Assembly: GCA_003155705.1 (NCBI GenBank)
Contig: PMEC01000122.1
Span: forward strand, 969-7,478
Direction of reading: 5' to 3'
Length of the DNA: 6,510 nucleotides
From: Bacteroidales bacterium
GTDB lineage: Bacteria > Bacteroidota > Bacteroidia > Bacteroidales > VadinHA17
The notes below the pieces were generated by a model. It was given only the letters and a program-made list of their open reading frames with translations, did no database searches and was not told the DNA's origin. Shown in pieces: positions 1-5,458 of the stretch (position 1 is its first letter; each line of letters begins with the position of its first letter). Made by a program: the position numbers and the translations under genes.

Positions 1-185
1 ATATCTGAATTTTCAACACTCTTCAGAGTTTCCTCAAAAGAAGTAATATCTGCTCTAAAAGATTCAGTTCCGGTAATCGAATAACCGGTCCTTGAAACGA
101 GCCTTATTTTTTCGTTTTTTTTCAATAATTCAAATGCTAATGCATTTCCTATTGAACCGCCTGCTCCTAAAATAGTGTGTTTCAT
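1..185 (-). CDS. NAD(P)-binding epimerase/dehydratase-like protein, N-terminal fragment
   Basis: The leftward reading frame starts with ATG at 185 and stays open to the window edge, giving the first 61 residues. It opens with MKHTILGAGGSIG, a Rossmann dinucleotide-binding turn (GxGGxIG at residues 7-13) right after the first beta strand. The second strand ends in VSRTG (30-34), where the Arg is often linked to NADP preference, and the third strand ends in ADIT (45-48), where an Asp commonly contacts the adenine. This pattern fits the extended or atypical SDR (NAD-dependent epimerase/dehydratase) superfamily. The catalytic region lies outside the window, so the reaction cannot be named. It lies 47 bp downstream of the membrane protein ending at 233, in the same direction, and is probably the third gene of that transcript. 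It resembles the SDR at 618-1562 only in fold and is not a recent duplicate over the visible part. The start is certain enough because the Rossmann strand begins immediately after the ATG. Confidence 0.8.
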   Translation of the reverse strand, partial: MKHTILGAGGSIGNALAFELLKKNEKIRLVSRTGYSITGTESFRADITSFEETLKSVENSD

Positions 186-232
186 ATTTTTGTAATCTGA
201 AAGCAAATGTTGAATTACATATAACTACTTTT

Positions 233-616
233 TCATCTATAATTAAAGGCTCCCTGAAGGATTAGTAATCCGGATATTGTAAAAATCAGAGGGCATAATT
301 TAAATGGCAGAAAATCAATTTTAAAGCCAGTGTACAACGACAATACGGACATAGCTGCCAACATAATAAATATGAGAATATATACTGTTCTTGCAACATT
401 GCAATTTATTTCATTTACCATTCTTACAGCTATAGCTAACAGTCCAATAAAAATCAATATGAGACTCTCATTAATCCATTCCATTTTTATAATCCGGACA
501 TTGTCAATAGAAATATTGCCGAAGCCCTTAATTACATTATTTGTCGGAAATAAATGAGCTATCCCCCATACGATTGTTAAAAGGCCGCCTATATAGATTA
601 AGAGTTTTTGTATCAT
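233..616 (-). CDS. Small four-helix integral membrane protein, function unknown
   Basis: This is a 127-residue protein that I do not recognise as a named family. It is almost entirely hydrophobic, with four likely membrane helices at about residues 4-23, 51-68, 77-98 and 106-124. The longest soluble stretch is residues 24-50, between helices 1 and 2. Helix 1 ends in WGIAHLFPT, with a histidine (H21) near the membrane face, which could be a functional residue or only packing. There is no signal peptide distinct from helix 1 and no enzyme motif. The ATG at 614-616 lies one base after the stop of the upstream SDR (TAA-T-ATG on the leftward strand), so translation is probably coupled and the two proteins may be needed together. 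No Shine-Dalgarno sequence is visible, as is usual in Bacteroidetes. Confidence that it is a real gene comes from the tight junction, the coherent membrane topology and the lack of any competing frame; the function is open. Confidence 0.72.
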   Translation of the reverse strand: MIQKLLIYIGGLLTIVWGIAHLFPTNNVIKGFGNISIDNVRIIKMEWINESLILIFIGLLAIAVRMVNEINCNVARTVYILIFIMLAAMSVLSLYTGFKIDFLPFKLCPLIFTISGLLILQGAFNYR

Positions 617-617
617 A

Positions 618-1562
618 TTATTGATTATAATAACTTTTGGTTGTCTTCATTTCTTCGATAGCGGCTACAAGTCCCTCTTTATATGATGGATATTGAGGGC
701 TCCAGTCCAATATTTTTTTGGCTTTAATATTCGATACTTTGCAGTTCATATTTATTACCTCATAAAGATCTTTTCCAAGTACCCATTTTATGAACGGCTG
801 CGGAATATGTCCCGGTTGCTTTTTCTTCATTAAAGTGGCCAGATATTGAGAGAAATCCCTTTGAGTTACCGGGGTATCATCTGCAATAATGAACTTTTCA
901 CCAACCGGAAGTTTTTCGACAGCTTTGATAACAGCTGATGCAGCATCACCTGCATAGATAACAGGAATATAATTGTCTCCTTTTCCAATGATCTTGCTTC
1001 TTCCTTTTTGCATCATATTGTATGTAATCCTGAATAATCCGCCATTCCCATAGATTCTTCCATAAATAAGCTGAATTACCTTGGGATAACCTGTTACAAT
1101 TGCCTCAGCTACAATCTGATCCGTATCGGTTCCGATTTCTGTTAGTCCGCTTCTTAATATGGGCCAGGTTTCATCAGCAGTTTCGTCATTCTCTGTTTCA
1201 TAACTAGTTCCCCCCGGTAAGATTACCGGAACATTAAAACGAACTGCCAGATTTAATGAATTGCGAAAAAAAACGTTAGTTTCTGTTCTTAATTCTTCTT
1301 TCCGGGCTTTGTTTATTCTTTGTCCGGGTTTTATATCCGGCATTGCCAGTAATACTATAACATCAGGTTTTTCAGACAATTCATGTTTAAATGATCGAAG
1401 ATCTCTGATATCGCCCAGGATACCATACCCACCCAGCTTTTCGATTCTTTCAATTTTCTTTTCATCTCTTGTAAGAACAAATACACTATGATCCGCTAAA
1501 AGCAATTTTGGCAGTAAATAACTACCAACCAGACCTGTACCTCCTATTAAGAATATTTTCAT
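618..1562 (-). CDS. Atypical extended SDR / NAD(P)-dependent epimerase-like protein
   Basis: This 314-residue protein has the length of NAD-dependent epimerase/dehydratases. Its first strand and glycine turn read MKIFLIGGTGLVGS (GxxGxxG at 7-13). The second strand ends in VLTRD (29-33), suggesting NADP or NAD binding, followed by LGDIRD (49-54) and LLAMPD (71-76). A GGTSYE segment (117-122) matches the strand that carries the catalytic Ser/Thr in this superfamily, and YGRIYGNGG (167-175) matches the usual R-x-x-x-YGPGG substrate-side motif. The YxxxK pair expected near residues 141-150 is absent: the segment reads TEIGTDTDQI. It may therefore be a binding or regulatory protein, or use other chemistry. 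The C-terminal WSPQYPSYKEGL (287-298) is the usual tail of epimerases. The ATG at 1562 precedes the Rossmann strand by one residue, and no better start exists. It is the first gene of the leftward run and stops one base before the membrane protein gene. Confidence 0.88.
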   Translation of the reverse strand: MKIFLIGGTGLVGSYLLPKLLLADHSVFVLTRDEKKIERIEKLGGYGILGDIRDLRSFKHELSEKPDVIVLLAMPDIKPGQRINKARKEELRTETNVFFRNSLNLAVRFNVPVILPGGTSYETENDETADETWPILRSGLTEIGTDTDQIVAEAIVTGYPKVIQLIYGRIYGNGGLFRITYNMMQKGRSKIIGKGDNYIPVIYAGDAASAVIKAVEKLPVGEKFIIADDTPVTQRDFSQYLATLMKKKQPGHIPQPFIKWVLGKDLYEVINMNCKVSNIKAKKILDWSPQYPSYKEGLVAAIEEMKTTKSYYNQ

Positions 1563-1617
1563 AATCTGAGGGTTTGATAATAACTCATTTAGTCTTTGAA
1601 GAACTTGTTCTAAAGTG

Positions 1618-1648
1618 CAAAGATAAACCTAAAGCAAGGATTGACAGA
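1618..1648 (-). promoter_or_regulatory. Bacteroidetes-type promoter for the leftward SDR run (candidate)
   Basis: Read on the minus strand, bases 1625-1618 are TATCTTTG, a full match to the Bacteroidetes -7 consensus TAnnTTTG. Nineteen bases upstream of it (1648-1645) is TCTG, a 3/4 match to the -33 TTTG element at the usual spacing. Transcription would begin near 1611, leaving a leader of about 50 bases before the ATG at 1562. The consensus is known from Bacteroides promoters; its use here is inferred. Confidence 0.5.
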
Positions 1649-1777
1649 ATAGAATAGGATTACGTTTTTATTACATTTTTGCGATTTCAATTCCGAGTAG
1701 CTCCCATTGAGAGTTACAGGTATCTAGATTTATTATAAAGCTCATTTTCAATTAATAAAAACTTATTTTCCCCGAAA

Positions 1778-1807
1778 TACTTTTGTAACAATAAGCCAAT
1801 ACTTTTG
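1778..1807 (+). promoter_or_regulatory. Two TACTTTTG promoter elements upstream of the 451-aa gene (candidate)
   Basis: TACTTTTG occurs twice, at 1778-1785 and 1800-1807, and both match the -7 consensus TAnnTTTG exactly. Neither has a good TTTG element 19-21 bases upstream, so they are weaker candidates than the leftward promoter. The starts would lie near 1792 and 1814, giving leaders of roughly 107 and 85 bases before the ATG at 1899. The first copy is part of a TTTTGTAACA decamer that recurs upstream of the porin. Confidence 0.4.
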
Positions 1808-1853
1808 CGAATATGAAAATAAAATGTTTCATTCTGATTCTTTTTTGGTTGTA

Positions 1854-1872
1854 TAAATGATAAAATCATTTA
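1854..1872. repeat. Perfect 8-bp inverted repeat with 3-base loop
   Basis: TAAATGAT, AAA, ATCATTTA is a perfect inverted repeat whose right end lies 26 bases before the ATG at 1899. It could be an operator, or a weak hairpin in the leader of the 451-aa gene's mRNA. It is AT-rich (one G/C pair per arm), has no following U-run and lies ahead of a gene, so it is not a convincing terminator. Confidence 0.5.
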
Positions 1873-1898
1873 ATTACCCATTCCCTTAAAAATCATTA

Positions 1899-3254
1899 AT
1901 GTCAACGGATAATTTAACCCCCTCAGGTTTAAAAGGAAAATTCTGGCTAGTTTCTGCTGACATGGGTTATGGGCATCAGCGCGCCATTTATCCTTTGAAA
2001 GCTTTATCAAGAGGAGGGAGTATTCTGAATGCCAATACTTCACCAGAGGCTTCACCAAAAGAACGCAGATTGTGGAAAGAGATCCTTACAACCTATGAAT
2101 TTATGTCTAAAGCAGGAAAACTTCCTGTGATCGGAAACCTCCTTTCCAAAATACTTGATAGTCTGCTTTATATTCCAAATTATTATCCTTTTAAAGACAG
2201 GTCAAATTCAACATTACAGGTTAAGTATCTGAAATTAAGCATCAGACAAGGGCTTTGCAACGGTATTCTGAATAAGATAAAAGAACCAGACCTTCCCGTT
2301 ATCACTTCTTTTTATGCTTCTGCAATTGCAGCTGAGATGGCAGGACACGAATATGTTTATTGTATAATTTGTGATACAGACCTGAGCAGAGTATGGGTTG
2401 CAGAATACGCTTCAATGAGCAGAATCATCTATTTTGCTTCGGGAACGGTTTCTTCCCAACGACTCCTTTCATATGGTGTTCCCGAAAGAAACATACTTAT
2501 TACAGGTTTTCCTTTACCTGAAGAATTGCTGGGTGACCGCAGTCTGAATATTTTGAAAACCAATCTTAGTCGTCGTCTTAAGAATCTCGATACCCATGGA
2601 GCATTTTATAATTTGTTCAGGCATACTGTAAATGCCTTTTTAAATCCTGGTGAAAAAGCTGAAATTCACACCGTAGACAGGAAGAAATGTATCACAATTA
2701 CTTATGCAGTGGGAGGAGCTGGAGCACAAAAGGAAATTGGAAGGCAAATTACCCAGAGTCTTGCAAAAAAAATAAATGCGGGTGAAGTTAAATTAAATCT
2801 TGTTGCCGGAACAAGGATTGAAATCAGAGATTATTTCATAAATGTAAAAAAGGAGATTGTTTTAAATAGTGAAAATATTCATATAATCTGGTCAAATGAC
2901 AATGAATCATATTTTGACCTTTTCAATCAGTGTTTGCATAATACAGATATCCTTTGGACAAAACCCAGCGAGTTATCGTTTTATTGTGCACTTGGTATTC
3001 CCATAATAATGACACCCGCTATTGGGCCTCAGGAAAAATGCAACCACCGGTGGCTGAGAGAAATAGGTGCTGGAATTAAACAACAGAATCCTGAAAATAC
3101 AGACCAGTGGCTCTTTGATTTAATTAAAAAAGGTCGCCTGGCTGAAGCTGCCTGGAATGGATTTCTAAAGGCTCGTAAATACGGAACATTCAATATTCTT
3201 GATTTTCTGAAATCAGGAACATTCGCTTCAAGCAATAATCCTCTGAAAAGGTAA
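1899..3254 (+). CDS. Divergent GT-B glycosyltransferase-like protein (MGDG synthase/MurG-related)
   Basis: This 451-residue cytoplasmic protein has no signal peptide or clear membrane helix. Its N-terminus reads LVSADMGYGHQRAIYP (17-32), placed like the GGGH-x-A motif of MGDG synthases. Then come CDTDLSRVWV (158-167), equivalent to the VTDF/HxxW segment, and GVPERNILITGFP (193-205), typical of the end of the N-domain. The C-domain opens with ITYAVGGAGAQ (267-277) and carries TKPSELSFYCALGIPII (354-370) and GPQEKCNHRWLREIGAG (376-392). These correspond to the KPG-x-T-x-x-EAL-x-x-GxP and QE-x-N donor-binding motifs of GT28 enzymes. The conserved donor-site Glu is shifted or replaced (E358 is the nearest). 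About 60 residues between the two domains (206-265) have no recognisable motif. The likely role is sugar transfer from a nucleotide sugar to a lipid or polyprenyl acceptor, but activity is inferred. The first ATG after the hairpin was used; no Shine-Dalgarno is visible. The next gene is 90 bp downstream. Confidence 0.75.
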   Translation: MSTDNLTPSGLKGKFWLVSADMGYGHQRAIYPLKALSRGGSILNANTSPEASPKERRLWKEILTTYEFMSKAGKLPVIGNLLSKILDSLLYIPNYYPFKDRSNSTLQVKYLKLSIRQGLCNGILNKIKEPDLPVITSFYASAIAAEMAGHEYVYCIICDTDLSRVWVAEYASMSRIIYFASGTVSSQRLLSYGVPERNILITGFPLPEELLGDRSLNILKTNLSRRLKNLDTHGAFYNLFRHTVNAFLNPGEKAEIHTVDRKKCITITYAVGGAGAQKEIGRQITQSLAKKINAGEVKLNLVAGTRIEIRDYFINVKKEIVLNSENIHIIWSNDNESYFDLFNQCLHNTDILWTKPSELSFYCALGIPIIMTPAIGPQEKCNHRWLREIGAGIKQQNPENTDQWLFDLIKKGRLAEAAWNGFLKARKYGTFNILDFLKSGTFASSNNPLKR

Positions 3255-3258
3255 CAGA

Positions 3259-3280
3259 TTAATAATTAATATATTATTAA
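3259..3280. repeat. 22-bp AT-only interrupted palindrome
   Basis: TTAATAAT (3259-3266) and ATTATTAA (3273-3280) are perfect inverted copies around TAATAT, starting four bases after the stop of the 451-aa gene. The stem is all A/T, so as RNA it would be weak, and no T-run follows (CCGTTCTG instead). It may be a protein-binding site or a chance feature of AT-rich spacer. Confidence 0.4.
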
Positions 3281-3313
3281 CCGTTCTGTAATATCCTTAT
3301 AATATCTCATTAC

Positions 3314-3326
3314 TACTTTTGGAGGA
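3314..3326 (+). promoter_or_regulatory. TACTTTTG element fused to GGAGGA upstream of the 376-aa gene
   Basis: TACTTTTG (3314-3321) matches the Bacteroidetes -7 element and shares its final G with GGAGGA (3321-3326). If it is a promoter, transcription would start near 3327 and the leader would be only about 18 bases, so GGAGGA would not be in the mRNA. If transcription comes from upstream, GGAGGA could act as a Shine-Dalgarno, but it sits 18 bases from the TTG at 3345. No good -33 element was found. Confidence 0.35.
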
Positions 3327-3344
3327 CGAATAAAAAACATTACT

Positions 3345-4475
3345 TTGAAAAAGTATTTGTTCTTTTACCTGAAAACCGGAGGCGGGCACCTTGCCCCTGC
3401 AAAGGCTGTCGCAGAAAAAATCAGATCCAAACGCAAATCCAATACCGAAATACTGTTAGTAGACGGATTGTCTGAATCAAAATCATTTGTAAAGAAAATA
3501 ATTGAAGACGGATACAAAAACTCTGTAAACAAAGCAGTCTGGACTTTTGAATTTTTATATGCGGTACATAAAATCACATTAGTTTCAAAATTAACAGCAA
3601 CTCTTGTATCGTACTTTATAAAGCCCGGAATAGAAAAATACATACTTCAAATAAATCCAAAGAAAATTGTTGTATTTCACTTCTTTCTGATTAAACCTGT
3701 CTTTGAAATAATTGAGAAACATAATCTGGACATACCTGTGATCACTGTTGTGACGGATCCATTTACCGCACACCCGATCTGGTTCCTGGAGAAGGGACAA
3801 AACTACATAGTGTTCAGTGATTTGCTTCGGGAAAAATGCATCGAACGAGGAATCAAAGGAGACAATTTAAAGGTATTTCCTTTTGTTCTCGATAATAAAT
3901 TTTCACGGAAAATAGCCGAAACAGAAAAGTTAAAAATCCGCCGGAACCTTGGCTTTGAAGCTGATTCTAAAATTATTCTCATCATGGGGGGCGGGGATGG
4001 CATGCCACATGGAAAGAGGATATTGAAGAACCTTTTAATTGAAAACATGGATGCAGAAATTGCCATTGTTTGCGGTAAAAGCAATAAACTGTACAATCAG
4101 TCCAGGAAATTAAAAGAGAAGTATGGAATGGAAAATCTTAAGATCTATGGTTTTATAGACTTCATTCACTCACTAATAAATATTTCTGATGTGGTTATAA
4201 CCAAATGTGGAGCATCAACTTTTATGGAAGTACTCATGATTGGAAAGGTTCCTGTTATAAATAATTACATCTGGGAACAGGAAAAGGGGAACATGGAATT
4301 TGTATGCAGAAACAATATGGGCATCCTTGAAAGAGATATAAGATCCCTGCCAGGTGTTCTTCAGAGATTATTGACTGATAATGAGTTTTATAACTCTATC
4401 TCCACAAATATCAAAAATGCTTCTATCAGAAATGGAGTTGGCCAGGTATCAGACTATATTTTAAACTTTCAATAA
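3345..4475 (+). CDS. MGDG synthase/UgtP-like glycosyltransferase (GT28 type)
   Basis: This 376-residue protein has two GT-B domains in the order and length of diacylglycerol glycosyltransferases (MGDG synthase, UgtP). The N-domain begins with FYLKTGGGHLAPAKA (7-21), the acceptor-side GGGH motif, and contains VVTDPFTAHPIW (135-146), the VTD-x-HxxW segment of the family. FSDLLREKCIERGI (157-170) and KVFPFVLD (176-183) close the domain. The C-domain begins with IILIMGGGDGM (210-220) and holds ITKCGASTFMEVL (285-297), PVINNY (303-308) and EQEKGN (311-316), the nucleotide-sugar site. The expected role is transfer of a hexose from a UDP-sugar to diacylglycerol or a similar lipid at the inner face of the membrane; sugar and lipid are not identifiable. 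The start is TTG at 3345, which leaves the usual two or three residues before the first strand. An in-frame ATT at 3339 lies 12 bases after GGAGGA and is a less likely alternative. The phosphoesterase ATG follows after 14 bp, so the two are probably co-transcribed. Confidence 0.87.
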   Translation: MKKYLFFYLKTGGGHLAPAKAVAEKIRSKRKSNTEILLVDGLSESKSFVKKIIEDGYKNSVNKAVWTFEFLYAVHKITLVSKLTATLVSYFIKPGIEKYILQINPKKIVVFHFFLIKPVFEIIEKHNLDIPVITVVTDPFTAHPIWFLEKGQNYIVFSDLLREKCIERGIKGDNLKVFPFVLDNKFSRKIAETEKLKIRRNLGFEADSKIILIMGGGDGMPHGKRILKNLLIENMDAEIAIVCGKSNKLYNQSRKLKEKYGMENLKIYGFIDFIHSLINISDVVITKCGASTFMEVLMIGKVPVINNYIWEQEKGNMEFVCRNNMGILERDIRSLPGVLQRLLTDNEFYNSISTNIKNASIRNGVGQVSDYILNFQ

Positions 4476-4489
4476 CAAAACTATTGAAT

Positions 4490-5230
4490 ATGATTATTCT
4501 CGTATTGTCAGACTTACATATAGACCCACGCGATAGCTTTGGAATATTTCAGTGGGATGAGATCGATCTGATTGAACAAATAGAAACCATGAAAGCCCTC
4601 TATTCTATTGATAAGGTAATATTCAACGGCGATACATTTGAATTGCTAAAATATTCCTTTAATGATATAAGTAAAGCCAATCCTGCATTAATGGAGTACT
4701 TTAAAAATGAAGATTTCATATTCATAAAAGGGAATCATGACATTGTTAATGATTTTGGCCTTTTGTACTACCGGATTATTAATTCGCAAGGACAAATAAT
4801 TCATATTGAGCATGGGCATAACGCAGACTGGTTTGATGGGACCAGATTTGGAAGAACAATAAGTAAGTTCGGCTTATCTCTTCTGAGAAGAATGTCTTAC
4901 TCCAAATTCCTGATGAAACTTTATTTTCAAATAATAGATTTTGACAACCAGATTAGTCATATACCAAAACGAAACAATACCATTAAATATCTAACCTACG
5001 CTCTTAAACTTTTGAAGGAGCATGATGTCGTTATTCTTGCTCATACACACAAACTTGAATCTCACCACACTTATTATCTGAATAAGAAAAAGAGATATCT
5101 GAATTCGGGCTCCTGTTCCTTAGGCCGTTTTCAGGGCATTGTAATGGATACGGAAACTTTGAAATATGAACTGATTAAGGAGAATAAATTCTCTATTAAA
5201 GAGTTGTACCAAATGCCCTATGCGATTTGA
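4490..5230 (+). CDS. Calcineurin-like metallophosphoesterase, LpxH-like
   Basis: The protein is 246 residues from the ATG at 4490. It carries the full metal-site set of metallophosphoesterases: DLH (D8, H10), NGD (D48), GNHD (81-84), HGHNAD (108-113) and HTH (185-187), followed by LNSGS (204-208). Motif order, size and the basic, hydrophobic segment between HGH and HTH (about 118-160) resemble LpxH and its relatives, where this region caps the active site and contacts acyl chains. LpxH cleaves UDP-2,3-diacylglucosamine to lipid X and UMP in lipid A synthesis. Here the neighbours are glycosyltransferases rather than lpx genes, so a related lipid-linked or nucleotide-linked phosphoester is as likely. 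There is no signal peptide, so it is cytosolic or peripheral on the inner membrane. ATG at 4490 was preferred to the in-frame TTG at 4484 because it places the first strand (MIILVLSDLH) at the usual distance. It lies 14 bp after the glycosyltransferase stop and is the last gene of the run. Confidence 0.87.
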   Translation: MIILVLSDLHIDPRDSFGIFQWDEIDLIEQIETMKALYSIDKVIFNGDTFELLKYSFNDISKANPALMEYFKNEDFIFIKGNHDIVNDFGLLYYRIINSQGQIIHIEHGHNADWFDGTRFGRTISKFGLSLLRRMSYSKFLMKLYFQIIDFDNQISHIPKRNNTIKYLTYALKLLKEHDVVILAHTHKLESHHTYYLNKKKRYLNSGSCSLGRFQGIVMDTETLKYELIKENKFSIKELYQMPYAI

Positions 5231-5249
5231 GGTAATTTAAAGCAGCCAT

Positions 5250-5277
5250 TTATCATAAAAATGTACTTTTTTGATAA
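5250..5277 (+). terminator. Weak hairpin after the phosphoesterase gene, possible terminator
   Basis: TTATCA-T-AAAAA (5250-5261) pairs with TTTTT-TGATAA (5267-5277) around the loop TGTAC. That gives 11 pairs with one bulged T, beginning about 20 bases after the stop codon. It has only one G/C pair and no T-run directly after it, so it would be a weak terminator at best. Its position at the end of the run is the main support. Confidence 0.3.
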
Positions 5278-5381
5278 TTGATTATTCGAAAAAAACAGAC
5301 ATTTTTTGGAGTTCAATTTTGTCCAACATATTGTTTTATAAATTAATAAACTGTTCACTTTTTTTGTAACAATTACTTAAT

Positions 5382-5395
5382 CTGATTGCAATCAG
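5382..5395. promoter_or_regulatory. Perfect 14-bp palindrome upstream of the porin, possible operator
   Basis: CTGATTG followed directly by CAATCAG is a gapless perfect palindrome. After one mismatched pair the symmetry continues for two more pairs (AAT...CTT flanks). It lies 18 bases upstream of the likely -7 element at 5414 and so overlaps the -33 region. That is a position where a dimeric regulator could block or aid RNA polymerase. The binding protein is unknown. Confidence 0.5.
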
Positions 5396-5413
5396 CTTGT
5401 AATATCCATATAT

Positions 5414-5421
5414 GACTTTTG
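5414..5421 (+). promoter_or_regulatory. Porin promoter -7 element (candidate)
   Basis: GACTTTTG matches the Bacteroidetes TAnnTTTG element except for its first base and continues as GACTTTTGTAACATG, very like the copy at 1778. Transcription would start near 5428, about 31 bases before the porin ATG. No clear TTTG -33 element is present at 19-21 bases; the palindrome occupies that place, which would fit a regulator-dependent promoter. Confidence 0.4.
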
Positions 5422-5458
5422 TAACATGAAAAATCAAGTTTAACTTAATATTTTAAAA

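Larger units (their letters stand above)
1563..1898. other. Divergent intergenic region between the SDR run and the glycosyltransferase run
   Basis: This 336-bp stretch separates the oppositely transcribed starts at 1562 and 1899. It holds a leftward promoter candidate (1618-1648), two rightward TACTTTTG elements (1778-1785 and 1800-1807), a possible 15-codon hydrophobic ORF (1813-1860) and a perfect 8-bp hairpin (1854-1872). Between about 1650 and 1770 I see no gene, no clear repeat and no RNA fold that I can support. Confidence 0.7.
5231..5458. other. Intergenic region upstream of the porin
   Basis: This 228-bp gap between the phosphoesterase stop and the porin ATG holds a weak hairpin just after the phosphoesterase, an A7/T6 inverted repeat (5289-5307), two TTTTGTAACA motifs (5362-5371, 5417-5426) and a perfect 14-bp palindrome (5382-5395). 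No ORF of note was seen. The gap is large enough for an independently regulated porin promoter. Confidence 0.65.

Noticed and set aside
191..219. TGTAAT...ATTACA inverted repeat between the membrane protein and the partial SDR
   Set aside because: It has only six A/T-rich pairs with a 17-base loop, which is expected by chance in this composition.
1870..2058. Leftward 62-codon open frame across the start of the 451-aa gene
   Set aside because: It overlaps the conserved GYGH region of the glycosyltransferase in antisense and shows no domain or regulatory signal of its own.
3298..3303. TATAAT resembling a sigma-70 -10 box
   Set aside because: There is no TTGACA-like -35 at proper spacing, and Bacteroidetes primary promoters use a different consensus; TATAAT is common by chance in AT-rich spacer.
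4484..4489. In-frame TTG two codons before the phosphoesterase ATG
   Set aside because: The ATG at 4490 is a stronger start and puts the first beta strand at the normal position; the TTG adds only two residues and has no ribosome-binding support.
5289..5307. A7 and T6 tracts as a bidirectional terminator
   Set aside because: The stem is six A/T pairs only, without a GC core, and too weak to call alone.
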